From: Aliiglaciecola sp. CAU 1673
GTDB taxonomy: Bacteria; Pseudomonadota; Gammaproteobacteria; Enterobacterales; Alteromonadaceae
Length of the DNA: 64,000 nt
Assembly (NCBI RefSeq): GCF_029223185.1
Contig: NZ_JARHUG010000011.1
Location: forward strand, 62,001 to 126,000
Direction of reading: 5' to 3'
Part shown: in pieces, positions 27,658-37,449 of the stretch
Position numbering within the stretch: the stretch's first letter is position 1
Layout of the letters: the number at the start of each line of letters is the position of its first letter
Position numbers and translations under genes: made by a program
The notes under the pieces: generated by a model
The model's database searches: none
Told to the model about the DNA's origin: nothing
Seen by the model: the letters and a program-made list of their open reading frames with translations, nothing else

Positions 27658-27778
27658 CAGCCTGCTCTCTGGTCGGTCCTGTTTCGGCCGTTCTTATGGC
27701 CGCTAAACCACCGTTGCAGAGCAAGATGCTTCTTTGACACTAGCAAAGAATGCTGGACCTAGCATGGTGAAACAAAAA

Positions 27779-27798
27779 AGCCCGGTAAAGACCGGGCT
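27779..27798 (-). terminator. Rho-independent terminator of ygiM
   Basis: The stem AGCCCGGT/ACCGGGCT with a 4-nt loop is followed on the minus strand by TTTTTTGTTT. It lies 55 nt past the ygiM stop. Confidence 0.85.
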
Positions 27799-27852
27799 GG
27801 GGAAGTAGGGAAGGCGATGCTGTTAACCGAGCTTTACACTATTTAAGCGCAG

Positions 27853-28461
27853 CTACATCCAGGCATCGTTACGCTTTCGCTTACGCGGGATAAGCATAAT
27901 GATGACGCCCAAAATGATACCGGCCAGGCCAATAATGCCGCCGCGGGTCAACCACTCAATTTGCACCTTACCTTCTTTATGATCCAACTGGCGCTCAAGC
28001 TCAATTTGTTCTTGTTGCATCTGCTGTATCCTGGACAATAACTGCTGATTGGAGGACTGCAAATTGGCAATTTGTTGTTTCAACGGTTCGGTCTGCGCTC
28101 TTTCAGCGTTGAGATCCTGATTGGCTTTCTGCAGGGCCTGACGCAATTCAGGTACGCTTTCCCTGACCGAAGGTTCGTCGCTGACAAAGCGCCCATCGAC
28201 CCATCCGGAGCGCTGCTTATCATCAATAATCTCGACAAAGCCTTCCTGCTCATCCCGTTGCAATTGTGTCACTTTGCTACCAGCGACCACCGAACCCAAA
28301 ATCCGGTAATTTCGGCCTGGACCGGCATGCAGGAAGGTATAAAGGTCATCGGTAATATACATAGTCTTGCCTTCTGTAGCAGGCTCCTGGGCAGAAACAC
28401 TGCCGGCAGCTAACACAGCACTAAGTGACAACAACAAGACGATGAACAGATTTTTCAACAT
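27853..28461 (-). CDS. ygiM: YgiM-like SH3-domain membrane protein (TIGR04211 type)
   Basis: The 202-residue product has a signal peptide (MLKNLFIVLLLSLSAVLAAG, cleavage near VSA-Q), a bacterial SH3 domain (about 33-95, YITDDLYTFLHAGPGRNYRILG ... GWVDGRFVS), a coiled coil (about 105-165), and a C-terminal transmembrane helix (about 173-190) ending in the basic tail PRKRKRNDAWM. The architecture and size match E. coli YgiM (about 206 aa), which is likewise divergent from a CYTH-domain gene. It is probably a periplasmic protein tethered to the inner membrane; its role is unknown. ATG 28461 is used; a TTG nine bases upstream is possible. Confidence 0.88.
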   Translation of the reverse strand: MLKNLFIVLLLSLSAVLAAGSVSAQEPATEGKTMYITDDLYTFLHAGPGRNYRILGSVVAGSKVTQLQRDEQEGFVEIIDDKQRSGWVDGRFVSDEPSVRESVPELRQALQKANQDLNAERAQTEPLKQQIANLQSSNQQLLSRIQQMQQEQIELERQLDHKEGKVQIEWLTRGGIIGLAGIILGVIIMLIPRKRKRNDAWM

Positions 28462-28628
28462 GTTAGACAAGACATGGCTGGCAATTCACTAGATGGTAGG
28501 GCGAGCCAAGTTCAAAGGCAAGTGCTTGTGAAATAGGCGGTTTCTGAAGCTTAAGGCGGCAACGCCAATTGCCAACCAGGGGCCATGGGGGTAATGTGGC
28601 GTTTTTATCCCATAAGCATCTTGTAGAG

Positions 28629-30140
28629 ATGGCAACCGAAACCGAATTAAAACTACTGGTTTGCGCAGATATTGACGCTGCGGCACAAGTGGAAGCACAG
28701 CTGCTACCGCAACTCTCTCAGCAGGTTGAACCCAGGCAAATGGCCTTGATTAACCGCTATTTCGACACCCCGGATAAGAAGCTCAGAGCGATGGATATGG
28801 GGTTTCGTGTGCGCGGCCGCGACGGCCATTTCCAGCAGACCTTAAAAACCGCGGGTGTAGAAGCGGGCGGCCTGCATAGTCGGCCAGAGTACAATATTGA
28901 GTTAGCGGACCAACACCCGGATTTAACCTTATTCGATGCACAAATTTGGCCTGCCGGGGTGTCGGTGGGACAGCTGCAGGAAGAGATTAAACCGCTTTTC
29001 ACCACGCACTTTTTGCGCCGCGCCTACGATTTGAAGCTGTCTGAAAATGAGCAGGTTGAGCTGGTTATCGACAAGGGCCAGGTGGCGACCGAAGATCATC
29101 AGCAGCCGCTGTATGAGGTGGAACTGGAACTGCAAGCCGGAGAGCCGCGCATTCTTTACGAGTTGGGACTCAAACTCATTGATGTGCTGCCCGTGCGACT
29201 GGGTATTTTAAGTAAAGCGGCCCGTGGCTATATGTTACTTGGTGGCGATCAGCTTCAACCCAGGGGGTTGCCTGATTTTCTGCCACTGGATGAGTCTGGC
29301 ACAGTGGAAGATGCCTTTTGTAAAGCCATGCATTATGGCCTTTCCCATTGGCAGTATCATGAACAATGTTATTTTGATACCCAGAAGCCCAAAGCCTTAG
29401 GTGGGGTAAGAACTGGCATTCAGATGGTGTGTCAGGCTATCAGCCTGTATTTACCGCTACTGCAGTGTGACCAATTGCTGAATCTACAGACCCGCTTGAT
29501 TGCTCTGCTCAATGATTGGTATTGGGTGGAAACCCTGCTTGGCATCAAAGAGTTGCGCTCTCGCAAGGGGCCCTTCAGAAAGCGCCTTGGTAAGAGTGAG
29601 GATTTACTCAGCTATTTGCGGGGGCGTCATGAAGGTTTGGTGCTGCAAAATAAGCCAGATGAGTTGATCCTGAATAAACAAAATGTCCGCCTGCAACTGG
29701 AATTGGCGTTGATGACCCTGGATAAGCCTTGGCGTAACGTTGGGCAAGGCTGGCAGTCCCCCGTGATGGAGCATGCCAGGGGATGGTTGGCGCAAGGCTG
29801 GTTTAACATCAGTCAAAGTATGCCCAGGCGCAAAAAACTTAACGCTCAGAATTATCTGGCCAACGAGCCGCTGTTAAAGCAGACCTTGTTTAACGGCTTG
29901 TTTTTGGCCGGGCTCTTCAGTCAGGATCATCGTGACCAGTTCAGGGCTCCGTGGCTGGATATTCTCGATGGTATAGAAGAACTGAGGATTCTGTCATTGT
30001 TAAAAGCCGAGCTGGAAGTGGCCGATGTGGAGGATAAACAGGAGTTGCATGGGTGGATAAAAGATAAGTTTTCCCACCTGTTGGCGGTCATGGAGCAAAG
30101 TCGCAAAGTCGCGTTAAAACTCGAACCTTATTGGAAATAA
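28629..30140 (+). CDS. ygiF: YgiF-like CYTH-CHAD inorganic triphosphatase
   Basis: The 503-residue protein joins an N-terminal CYTH domain (about 1-200, with the signature ETELK of the ExExK metal/triphosphate site at residues 4-8) and a C-terminal CHAD domain (about 215-500), which binds polyphosphate in other proteins. E. coli YgiF has this layout and hydrolyses inorganic triphosphate. The start is ATG 28629 (GTAGAG upstream); the frame is open further upstream but without family sequence. It is followed closely by the membrane regulator gene. Confidence 0.92.
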   Translation: MATETELKLLVCADIDAAAQVEAQLLPQLSQQVEPRQMALINRYFDTPDKKLRAMDMGFRVRGRDGHFQQTLKTAGVEAGGLHSRPEYNIELADQHPDLTLFDAQIWPAGVSVGQLQEEIKPLFTTHFLRRAYDLKLSENEQVELVIDKGQVATEDHQQPLYEVELELQAGEPRILYELGLKLIDVLPVRLGILSKAARGYMLLGGDQLQPRGLPDFLPLDESGTVEDAFCKAMHYGLSHWQYHEQCYFDTQKPKALGGVRTGIQMVCQAISLYLPLLQCDQLLNLQTRLIALLNDWYWVETLLGIKELRSRKGPFRKRLGKSEDLLSYLRGRHEGLVLQNKPDELILNKQNVRLQLELALMTLDKPWRNVGQGWQSPVMEHARGWLAQGWFNISQSMPRRKKLNAQNYLANEPLLKQTLFNGLFLAGLFSQDHRDQFRAPWLDILDGIEELRILSLLKAELEVADVEDKQELHGWIKDKFSHLLAVMEQSRKVALKLEPYWK

Positions 30141-30153
30141 CAGCGGGCGATTG

Positions 30154-31281
30154 ATGGCGTCCTTTACTCCTTACCAAACATTGCTAGTGGCATCGCTGGC
30201 ATTGTGGTTGGCACCACTGATGCTGATGTGGGCACGTTATGACCTGATGCCCCATGCCAAGGAGTTGTTCCTGGCCTTATTGTTCACCCCAATCTTGCTG
30301 GTGGATGAACTGTTGCTGGCCTTTGATGCCTCTCCCCAATGGTATTTTCTGGTGGGGACCTTTAGCTGCATGCCGGTGGTGATTGCCACCTTGCTATCCA
30401 TTGCCATTGCCCGCCTGATGCTGGAGCGACAGCGTTTTAATCCCTTGCTGATCTGGCTGCCTGCCATCATTGCCATGGCCGCTCAAATACCCATGCTGTT
30501 GTTTAGCACGGAGCTAAAATCCACCTTGTTGCATGGTCCGGTGCTGGGACAACTGGGGCAGTGGTGGCCAGTCTATGCGCTGGCGGCGCTGGTGCATTTT
30601 ATGGTGCTGTATGTCGCCATCGTTGTTGAGCAACGGATTGCTGACTATGACACACACCTGTCGGAGCAGGTGGTGGATGTGCAGTTTTACCGGATGTCAG
30701 CGGCCATGAAAGCCTTTGGAGGCCTGATCACTCTGGCGTTCGTTGGGCTGGTACTCACCCTGCTGGTAGCCTTTAACCTGTTGCCTCTGGCCAGTTGGCG
30801 TAGTCTGAGTAATGTCAGTTACTACCTTTTATTTACCTTATTGTGCTGGGTGATGACCGAACGTCGCAGCTATTCACCATCACCCATTAACTATGCCTTG
30901 CTAAAGAAAAATAACTTTAGCGACAGCCTGCTGCGTGACACCCTGGCACGGGCGGAAAAGGCCCTGATTGAGCACAAAGCCTACAAGCATATTGGCCTGC
31001 GCATTCGCGAATTTTCCACTGTGGCGGGGGTGGATCCTAATGTTCTCGCGGTAGCCACTCATAAGTTACTCAACCGCAACTTTCGGGCTTTCGTTTTCCA
31101 TTACCGCTTGGAGTACGCCAAGAACGTGCTGATGCATAGTGATGTGAAAGTGTCAGCCGTGGCCAGACGATTGGGGTTTGATTCGGAGAAGTTCCTCTCC
31201 AATATGTTTGTTAAGTACATTCAGCAAATGGCCAAAGATGAAAAGGCCCAGGATCCGCAAGACGACCTGAAACTACCCTAG
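30154..31281 (+). CDS. Membrane-anchored AraC-type transcriptional regulator
   Basis: The 375-residue product has six or seven hydrophobic helices (about residues 8-255, ending SYYLLFTLLCWVM), then a cytoplasmic linker and an AraC/XylS-type C-terminal domain (about 275-365). The helix-turn-helix elements are IREFSTVAGVDPNVLAVATHKL and VKVSAVARRLGFDSEKFLSNMF. This is the layout of membrane-bound one-component regulators that sense an envelope or membrane signal. The start is ATG 30154; a TTG one codon upstream is also in frame. It follows ygiF by 13 nt. Targets and signal are unknown. Its 3' end overlaps the convergent gene by 4 bp. Confidence 0.75.
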   Translation: MASFTPYQTLLVASLALWLAPLMLMWARYDLMPHAKELFLALLFTPILLVDELLLAFDASPQWYFLVGTFSCMPVVIATLLSIAIARLMLERQRFNPLLIWLPAIIAMAAQIPMLLFSTELKSTLLHGPVLGQLGQWWPVYALAALVHFMVLYVAIVVEQRIADYDTHLSEQVVDVQFYRMSAAMKAFGGLITLAFVGLVLTLLVAFNLLPLASWRSLSNVSYYLLFTLLCWVMTERRSYSPSPINYALLKKNNFSDSLLRDTLARAEKALIEHKAYKHIGLRIREFSTVAGVDPNVLAVATHKLLNRNFRAFVFHYRLEYAKNVLMHSDVKVSAVARRLGFDSEKFLSNMFVKYIQQMAKDEKAQDPQDDLKLP

Positions 31282-31817
31282 GTTTCTATTAACGTAATCA
31301 GCAGGCTGAGTACCAGTGCAATCAGCACAACGCCAATCCCCTGACTGGTAATAATATTTTGGGTCTTCTTATACCCCTGGCCGCGACCTATAGGGGCACT
31401 GGGACTGATATGCTTCGCTGCAATCTCTGTTTCCCCGACCTTCACTTTCTGATGCAGCCCCAGGATCAGGCAGAAGCGGGTGTACTCTTCGCCGAAATTG
31501 GCATACACCTGATGGTCGGCCTCAATCTTGTCATTGGCGTTGCTGACTGTACTGTAAGTGACTAACGCCACCATCAACAGCATGCCCCAAGCCAGCCATT
31601 GGGCATATTGAATGTTGAATTCCGGCGTAAAGAACGAGCCGATAATGACCCCGTATACTCCCGCACTGACAGTCAGCACAGAACGCAGAAAGTTGAGTGC
31701 ATCCCGCTTATGCTGATGCTCTGAATGATGGTATGCACGCATACCATCAAACATCTCGCGCTTGTTTAATTCGTAACTGCTGCGGTTTTTATCGTCTAGG
31801 CTGGCGGTAGGATCCAT
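31278..31817 (-). CDS. Membrane protein of unknown function (179 aa)
   Basis: I do not recognise this family. A polar, charged N-terminus with a His-rich patch (YHHSEHQHKRD, about 29-39) precedes two adjacent transmembrane segments (about 46-63 and 72-92), a cytoplasmic loop, and a third C-terminal transmembrane helix (GIGVVLIALVLSLLITLI). Two-helix hairpins with soluble flanks are found in SLATT-type proteins, but I see nothing that establishes that link. It starts 11 nt downstream of the stop of the small membrane gene at 31829 and was probably cotranscribed with it. Confidence 0.7.
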   Translation of the reverse strand: MDPTASLDDKNRSSYELNKREMFDGMRAYHHSEHQHKRDALNFLRSVLTVSAGVYGVIIGSFFTPEFNIQYAQWLAWGMLLMVALVTYSTVSNANDKIEADHQVYANFGEEYTRFCLILGLHQKVKVGETEIAAKHISPSAPIGRGQGYKKTQNIITSQGIGVVLIALVLSLLITLIET

Positions 31818-31828
31818 GGTTTTTCCAT

Positions 31829-32074
31829 TTAGCTAATCATGTGCCGTAAGACCAAGTAGGGCACCAAGTTGAAAAACAGCCAAAAGAGTTTGTAAAGCGC
31901 CAGAAACTGCAGGTAAACCAATGGCAGTTGTGACTTATCCAAATTGAACAGTCGGCTATGATAGTCAGCAACCCAATTTTTACACAGGGTCAACATCAGG
32001 GCACTGAATACCAGCAATCCCAGATGAATGGCCGTGCACCAGCCTAAAAATTGTGTGAATTCTGAAAGGGTCAC
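31829..32074 (-). CDS. Small two-helix membrane protein, DUF6868-like
   Basis: The 81 residues have two hydrophobic helices (about 14-32 and 57-76) and conserved-looking motifs GWCTAIHLGLL and LFNLDKSQL. From memory these fit family DUF6868, whose function is unknown. It precedes the 179-residue membrane protein by 11 nt on the same strand, so the pair may form one membrane complex. Confidence 0.65.
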   Translation of the reverse strand: MTLSEFTQFLGWCTAIHLGLLVFSALMLTLCKNWVADYHSRLFNLDKSQLPLVYLQFLALYKLFWLFFNLVPYLVLRHMIS

Positions 32075-32148
32075 AGATATTTTCGATTTTTTATGGATAA
32101 CAAGGATTTAGCACATACTGACGGCCTTGCAAGCCGGAAGTTACAAGA

Positions 32149-32832
32149 TCAGCAAAACGCCTGATTCAACAGGGATTGGGTGAAGGGCTTTTTCAGGTAG
32201 AAGCCTCGTGGTCGGGTCATAATGAATTGGCCGTCAGTGCCTACCGCTTGGGTCAGGGCGCTACCATCGGCGGCTTTGGGGCGAAGTTGCAACACTTGCC
32301 CATGGCGGGCACTGATGTTTTCTATCTGGCCCAGGGCAATCAAATCCATTAGTTCCTCCCAATCCTGACGCAGCAGACGCTCTTCTTGCGCACAGGGAGA
32401 CCATAGAAATGCCGTTGCCACTCTGCGCTGAGCGGGTGGAATATGACGACTGGCTTCGATAGGGATCCAACACACCTGAGATAACTTATTGCGCACGTTC
32501 GAGGTTTCCCAAGTCAGTCCGGCAATCCCGGTTAGCGGGGCATAACAGACGTAGGTGGTTTCCAGCGGTCTTCCCTGTTCGTCGATAGGCAGGGTTTTAA
32601 GCTCCACACCCAGTTGCGGAAAATCTTGTTGAGGTTTCGAACCGGCCTGGGCTCCGAGCCACAATTCCAGAAGCTGTCCACTCCAGCCTTTGTGGCGACG
32701 CAGATCCTGTGGGGTAGCAATGCTGGCAAGGTCAGCCAGCTCGCCCAGGCTTAAGCCGGCCAGCGCATGGGCGCGTGCAAGCAGTTCATCGACGCTGGCG
32801 GGTGGGCAGTTGGCTGGCTGTATAGGTTTCAT
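32149..32832 (-). CDS. mutH: DNA mismatch repair endonuclease MutH
   Basis: MutH nicks the unmethylated strand at hemimethylated GATC sites when activated by MutS and MutL. The 227-residue protein has the catalytic D-E-K set at D70, E77 and K79 (QDFP ... VELK), the same numbering as in E. coli. The following [14 protein letters not shown] block and the C-terminal [11 protein letters not shown] are also conserved. Its presence implies a Dam methyltransferase elsewhere in the genome. It overlaps the upstream YhhN-family gene by 4 bp (ATGA). Confidence 0.97.
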   Translation of the reverse strand: MKPIQPANCPPASVDELLARAHALAGLSLGELADLASIATPQDLRRHKGWSGQLLELWLGAQAGSKPQQDFPQLGVELKTLPIDEQGRPLETTYVCYAPLTGIAGLTWETSNVRNKLSQVCWIPIEASRHIPPAQRRVATAFLWSPCAQEERLLRQDWEELMDLIALGQIENISARHGQVLQLRPKAADGSALTQAVGTDGQFIMTRPRGFYLKKPFTQSLLNQAFC

Positions 32833-33455
32833 GCTCGTAAACGCAAAGCACCGTTTACCAGACCGAATTGTGCCAGATAGTAGGTCAGCATGACGGCATG
32901 ATCGGCAGCGTCGAAGGGCTGAATAAAATAATTCCAGGCCAGCAGTGCATCAGAGAGCAGGAAGCTGGCAGCACCGAGTAGCAGCCAGGGGTTGGATTTA
33001 TAGGCAAGGATGGCGCCGCTGGCCATGGCGCAAATTACCAACATATAAATCAATACGGGTAAGCGCATGCTGTCCAATTGGGGTAACAGCTGGCTTAGCA
33101 TCAACAGGGCGAATACAGCCACTGCCGTCAGGGGAGCTATCTTCCAGCCTTGCCAATGGCGAAAACGCATAAAGTTGATGAAATAGGTGAGCTGGGCCAA
33201 CAGGAATGCGCCCAACCCTAAGAGAAATCCCTGCGCCAGCGGTAAGGCCAACAAAATGTCACCACAGGCAGAAAAACCCAGGGCCAACAGAAGCAGGTGC
33301 TTGTTGTTTTGCGCGTTGCGGGCGACCAACAGCATCAACCAAAGGATGGGCAGGGCCTTAAACAGAAAATCGAGTGGGTAGGGGCGATAAGTCAGACTGA
33401 TTAAATAAAACAGACTGGTTCCGGCAAAAATCAGATTCCAATGGGGACTTTTCAT
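32829..33455 (-). CDS. YhhN-family membrane protein (lysoplasmalogenase-like)
   Basis: This 208-residue protein with about eight hydrophobic helices fits the YhhN/TMEM86 family: [27 protein letters not shown] and [18 protein letters not shown] with conserved Asp residues. Some members hydrolyse lysoplasmalogens. Bacteria of this group generally lack plasmalogens, so the substrate is open. The start is ATG 33455 with a weak GGAAAC site; a GTG at 33473 is an alternative. The overlap with mutH suggests cotranscription. Confidence 0.8.
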   Translation of the reverse strand: MKSPHWNLIFAGTSLFYLISLTYRPYPLDFLFKALPILWLMLLVARNAQNNKHLLLLALGFSACGDILLALPLAQGFLLGLGAFLLAQLTYFINFMRFRHWQGWKIAPLTAVAVFALLMLSQLLPQLDSMRLPVLIYMLVICAMASGAILAYKSNPWLLLGAASFLLSDALLAWNYFIQPFDAADHAVMLTYYLAQFGLVNGALRLRA

Positions 33456-33757
33456 TGCTTGTTTCCGTGACACCTTTTAGTAACGACCGAAATCCATGGC
33501 CAAACACCCCAAACATTTTTATGACATGGCCGTAGATTGCGCGCCATAGGCTTGGGACTGACAAATTATTAGCTGGTTTAATGCTTTGAAAGCACAATAG
33601 TTTATGGAAGAATGCAAAGCTATAAAAGAACTAAAGGGCACCCACGACCAGCGTTAACTTAATTTGGCTAAAAATCTCAACAACGCCGGACAACCTTTGT
33701 TCCAGCGGCCAAATAAGAAGGCGGTCAGGTGGGGGTGCTATATGCCCGGGGGTCTAC
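33456..33757. other. Intergenic region between the YhhN gene and rppH
   Basis: About 300 bp separate these divergent genes, so promoters for both should lie here. I found no convincing -35/-10 pair, no terminator and no coding frame. The GGGGGT just before the rppH GTG serves as its ribosome site. Confidence 0.5.
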
Positions 33758-34288
33758 GTGATTGATGCCGAAGGATTCCGAGCGAATGTCGGCATAGTGA
33801 TTTGCAACAGGATAGGGCAGGTATTTTGGGCAAGACGCTATGGCCAACATTCCTGGCAGTTTCCGCAAGGTGGAATAGACCAAGGTGAAACTGCCGAACA
33901 GGCAATGTATAGAGAACTTCACGAGGAAGTGGGACTCAAACCTCACGACGTGGAGATTCTTGGGGTAACCAAGAATTGGGTGCGGTATAAGCTACCCAAG
34001 CGCCTGATCAGGCAGGGCAGTGACCCTGTTTGTATCGGTCAGAAGCAAAAGTGGTTTCTGCTGCAACTCACGTGCGATGAGCAAGATGTGAATTTGCTCC
34101 ATTCCGGTCATCCGGAGTTTGATGACTGGCGTTGGGTGAGCTACTGGTATCCGGTACGCAATGTGGTGTCTTTCAAGCGCGACGTTTATCGTCGGGTTAT
34201 GAAAGAGTTTATGCCATTGGCTATGCCGACCCATGTCCAGCAGCAGCCTATGCTTAACCAAAAACCCAGACGTCGTCGCAGGAACTGA
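33758..34288 (+). CDS. rppH: RNA pyrophosphohydrolase RppH
   Basis: RppH removes pyrophosphate from the 5' end of mRNAs and so starts 5'-dependent decay. The 176-residue protein has the full Nudix box ([22 protein letters not shown], residues 36-57) and the family blocks [34 protein letters not shown]-like and [26 protein letters not shown]. It ends in a basic tail (RRRRRN). The start codon is GTG, with GGGGG six bases before. It is followed after 13 nt by ptsP, the usual order. Confidence 0.97.
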   Translation: MIDAEGFRANVGIVICNRIGQVFWARRYGQHSWQFPQGGIDQGETAEQAMYRELHEEVGLKPHDVEILGVTKNWVRYKLPKRLIRQGSDPVCIGQKQKWFLLQLTCDEQDVNLLHSGHPEFDDWRWVSYWYPVRNVVSFKRDVYRRVMKEFMPLAMPTHVQQQPMLNQKPRRRRRN

Positions 34289-34301
34289 GGCGCCATAGAC
34301 C

Positions 34302-36581
34302 ATGCTTACCCAACTCAAGCGCATCGTCCAGGAAGTCAACCAGATACAAAATCTGGATGAGGCCCTTGCGGTGTTGGCTAAGCGTTTGCAGGAAGCGATG
34401 AAGGTAGATTGTTGTACTATCTACCTGGCCAATTACGAAAAACAACACTTTTTGCTGATGGCCACTGAGGGGCTTTCCAAGGACGCCATTGGCAAGGTTT
34501 CTATCGGTTTTTCAGAAGGCCTTATCGGTTGGATAGGGCAGCGTGAAGAGCCCATCAATATTCAGGATGCTCAGTCTCATCCCAGATTCAAGCATTACCC
34601 GGAAGTAAAAGAAGAAAACTATCACGCCTTTATGGGCAGCCCCATTATTCACCAGAGAAAGGTGTTGGGGGTGCTAACGGTTCAGCAGAAGCGTAAACGC
34701 CGTTTCAGTGAAGATGAAGAAGCCTTCCTGGTGACCCTGGCGGCGCAAATCGCCCTGGAAATTGCGCATGCCGAGGCCAGGGGAGCGCTAAACCTTACCG
34801 ATGATCTCACCAAACGGCTCTGGCAAAAATCCTTGCGGGGCGTGCCCGGTGCTAACGGTCTGGCCATCGGTGAAGGTTTTGTACCGCACCTTAAATTCAA
34901 TTTACGCAACCAGATCTTAAAGCGCAGCACACAAAGTGCCAAAGAGGTGACGCTCTACCGCGAGGCAGTGAAGAAAACCCGTGCAGAAGTGGATCTCCTC
35001 TCTGACCGTATGCAGGGTGAAGTCCCCGAGGACGTCTTGGCCATATTTCAGCTGTATCAGCATCTGTTAGATGCCAACAGTTTGGGTCATGAAGTGGAAG
35101 AAAAGATCCACAGTGGCTGGGATGCGGCATCTTCCCTGAAAATGGTGGTGGAACATTACGCCAATCAGTTTCGCTCCATGGAAGACCCATATATGCAGGA
35201 GCGCGCAGTGGATGTGGAGGACCTGGGCAACCGGGTGCTTGGTCATCTTATGCCGCCGACTGCTGCCAAAGCATCGATCCCGGAGCAGGCTATTTTGGTT
35301 GCCGAAGAGGTGAGTGCCTCGATGCTGGCAGAGTTCCCAGCAGAGCGCCTCAAGGGCATTATTTCCATGCGCGGCTCGAATAACTCTCATGCCGCTATCC
35401 TGGCTCGCGCTATAGGCCTGCCGGCGGTGATGGGACTGACCGATGTGCCGTTGTCGCTGCTGGGCGGCAAAGACATCTTACTGGATGGCTATTCCGGTGA
35501 AGTGATTGTTTCCCCTAATCCCAATATAAAACACGAATTCCAGCAGCTTATCGATGAAGAGCGGGAACTCTTTGGTTTACTGCAAGAGCAGGCGGCACTG
35601 CCTGCCCAAACCCAGGATGGGGTAGCGGTGGAGCTGCTTATCAATGCCGGTCTGTCAGCAGAGTTAGAGGGCTGCAACAGCGGTTTGGGTGATGGGGTCG
35701 GTCTGTATCGTACCGAAGTGCCCTTTATGATGCGTGAGCGTTTTCCCTCCGAGCAGGAGCAGTGCAAAATGTATCGCGCCATGCTGGAGACTAATCCCGG
35801 CAAATCTATCACGATGCGCACCTTGGATGTGGGGGGCGATAAACCGTTGCCGTACTTCCCGGTGACGGAAGAAAACCCGTTTCTTGGCTGGCGCGGTATT
35901 CGCCTGACCCTGGATCACCCTGAAATATTTCTGGTGCAGGTGCGCGCGATGCTGCGCGCCAGCCTGGGGCTGGACAACCTTAAAATCATGTTACCCATGA
36001 TCACCTCAGTGAATGAGGTAAGTGAGGCAAAACGCCTTATTCGCCAGGCTTACTATGAGGTGGCAGAGGAAGCCATGCAGCAGGGACAAAGCCTGGCCAT
36101 GCCTGAAGTGGGGGTGATGCTGGAAGTGCCCGCCGTGCTTTACCAAATGCCACAACTGGCAGCTAAGGTGGACTTTTTCTCCATTGGTAGTAATGACCTG
36201 ACCCAATATCTGCTGGCGGTGGATCGTAACAACGCCCGGGTGTCGGGCTTATATGACAGTTACCATCCTGCGGTGCTCAGGGCGCTTAAGCAAATCTGTG
36301 ATGATTGCCTGCGCTTGGGCAAACCGGTCACCCTCTGTGGTGAATTAGCGAGTGAACCGGGTGGGGTGATCCTGCTTTTGGCCATGGGTTATCGCAAACT
36401 GAGCATGAATAGTTTCAGCCTGGCCAAAGTGAAATGGGTGATCCGCAGCCTGAGCCTGGTCGATGCCAGGGTATTACTTGATGAAGTGCTGGAGATGGAG
36501 CAACCCCAGCAAGTACGAAACCGTATTAATCGCCATCTGGAAGCCCTGGGTTTGGGTGGCTTGGTCAGGGCAGGAAAATAG
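34302..36581 (+). CDS. ptsP: Phosphoenolpyruvate-protein phosphotransferase PtsP (enzyme I-Ntr)
   Basis: PtsP is the first enzyme of the nitrogen phosphotransferase system; it passes phosphate from PEP to NPr. The 759 residues comprise a GAF domain (about 5-150, CTIYLANYEKQHFLLMATEG), an enzyme I N-terminal part with the phospho-histidine in SNNSHAAILARAIGLPAVMG (about residue 366), and a PEP-binding barrel with GSNDLTQYLLAVDRNNA and the cysteine loop VTLCGELASEP. The other Ntr components are not in the window. Confidence 0.97.
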   Translation: MLTQLKRIVQEVNQIQNLDEALAVLAKRLQEAMKVDCCTIYLANYEKQHFLLMATEGLSKDAIGKVSIGFSEGLIGWIGQREEPINIQDAQSHPRFKHYPEVKEENYHAFMGSPIIHQRKVLGVLTVQQKRKRRFSEDEEAFLVTLAAQIALEIAHAEARGALNLTDDLTKRLWQKSLRGVPGANGLAIGEGFVPHLKFNLRNQILKRSTQSAKEVTLYREAVKKTRAEVDLLSDRMQGEVPEDVLAIFQLYQHLLDANSLGHEVEEKIHSGWDAASSLKMVVEHYANQFRSMEDPYMQERAVDVEDLGNRVLGHLMPPTAAKASIPEQAILVAEEVSASMLAEFPAERLKGIISMRGSNNSHAAILARAIGLPAVMGLTDVPLSLLGGKDILLDGYSGEVIVSPNPNIKHEFQQLIDEERELFGLLQEQAALPAQTQDGVAVELLINAGLSAELEGCNSGLGDGVGLYRTEVPFMMRERFPSEQEQCKMYRAMLETNPGKSITMRTLDVGGDKPLPYFPVTEENPFLGWRGIRLTLDHPEIFLVQVRAMLRASLGLDNLKIMLPMITSVNEVSEAKRLIRQAYYEVAEEAMQQGQSLAMPEVGVMLEVPAVLYQMPQLAAKVDFFSIGSNDLTQYLLAVDRNNARVSGLYDSYHPAVLRALKQICDDCLRLGKPVTLCGELASEPGGVILLLAMGYRKLSMNSFSLAKVKWVIRSLSLVDARVLLDEVLEMEQPQQVRNRINRHLEALGLGGLVRAGK

Positions 36582-36615
36582 CCCTGATCGTGGCCAACCA
36601 GAAAGAGGCTTGTTG

Positions 36616-37416
36616 ATGGAACCATTCACTATCCTGATTTTCTGCTGCATAGTGCTCGGTGCAATAGCGGGCTATATGGCGGGATTATTGGGTATTGGCG
36701 GTGGCCTGATTATCGTGCCGGCGCTTATGTATCTGTTGCAAACCGTATTGCACTTACCTTTGGATCTGGTGATGCCGATGTCAGTGGCCACCTCCTTATC
36801 CACCATTATCTTTACCGGCTTGTCTTCCTTTTTAGCCCATTGGCGCCTGGGTAATCTGGATTGGCAGATTTTCCTGGTGTGTGCCATCGGCATTGCCATT
36901 GGTGCCATCAGTGGTGCACAGGTGGCGGTTTTGCTTCCCGGAGAGACCCTTAAAAATATCTTCGCCGCATTGGTGATGTTCCTGGCGCTGCGTATGGCAT
37001 TTGGTCGTAACCGGGTCTCTGATGCCCGCCTGGGGAATGGCAAATTGGTAATCGTTGGATTGATCACCGGCAATCTCTCCGCTCTCCTGGGGATTGGGGG
37101 CGGTGCTTTACTGGTGCCTGCCCTGGTCTGGTTTCGTGTTTGTATGAAGATTGCCATTGGCTGTGCCGCCGCCTGTGGTATGGTAATCGCCCTGTTTGGC
37201 ACGGCCAGTTTTGTGCTGGCTGGTTGGCACAATGACCATTTGCCCCCCTGGAGCCTGGGATATGTGTTTTTGCCGGCAACCCTGGCCATTGTCAGTACCT
37301 CTATGCTGGCGGCGAATAAGGGCGCCAAAATGAGCCAGAGGCTGCCCACCCAAACCCTGAAAAAGATATTCGCCAGCTTTTTAGTGCTGGTGAGCTTACG
37401 CATGTTTTTAAGCTAG
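36616..37416 (+). CDS. TauE/SafE-family membrane transporter
   Basis: The 266-residue protein has about eight transmembrane helices and the TauE/SafE (former DUF81) repeat: GYMAGLLGIGGGLIIVPAL near the N-terminus and GNLSALLGIGGGALLVPALVW in the middle. Family members move organosulfonates or sulfite-related anions; the substrate is unassigned. ATG 36616 is preferred because AGAGG precedes it; the frame is open upstream only by overlap with ptsP. It sits between ptsP and lgt on the same strand. Confidence 0.9.
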   Translation: MEPFTILIFCCIVLGAIAGYMAGLLGIGGGLIIVPALMYLLQTVLHLPLDLVMPMSVATSLSTIIFTGLSSFLAHWRLGNLDWQIFLVCAIGIAIGAISGAQVAVLLPGETLKNIFAALVMFLALRMAFGRNRVSDARLGNGKLVIVGLITGNLSALLGIGGGALLVPALVWFRVCMKIAIGCAAACGMVIALFGTASFVLAGWHNDHLPPWSLGYVFLPATLAIVSTSMLAANKGAKMSQRLPTQTLKKIFASFLVLVSLRMFLS

Positions 37417-37449
37417 CCGTGTTGTCGGCGATGTTAGGAATAGGATTGA

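Noticed and set aside
31278-32074. A defence system (SLATT-type effector with partner)
   Set aside because: There is no nucleotidyltransferase or other sensor gene nearby, and the resemblance is limited to a two-helix layout.
36672-37403. A 243-codon minus-strand frame over the TauE-type gene
   Set aside because: It mirrors the hydrophobic codons of a membrane protein and has no support of its own.
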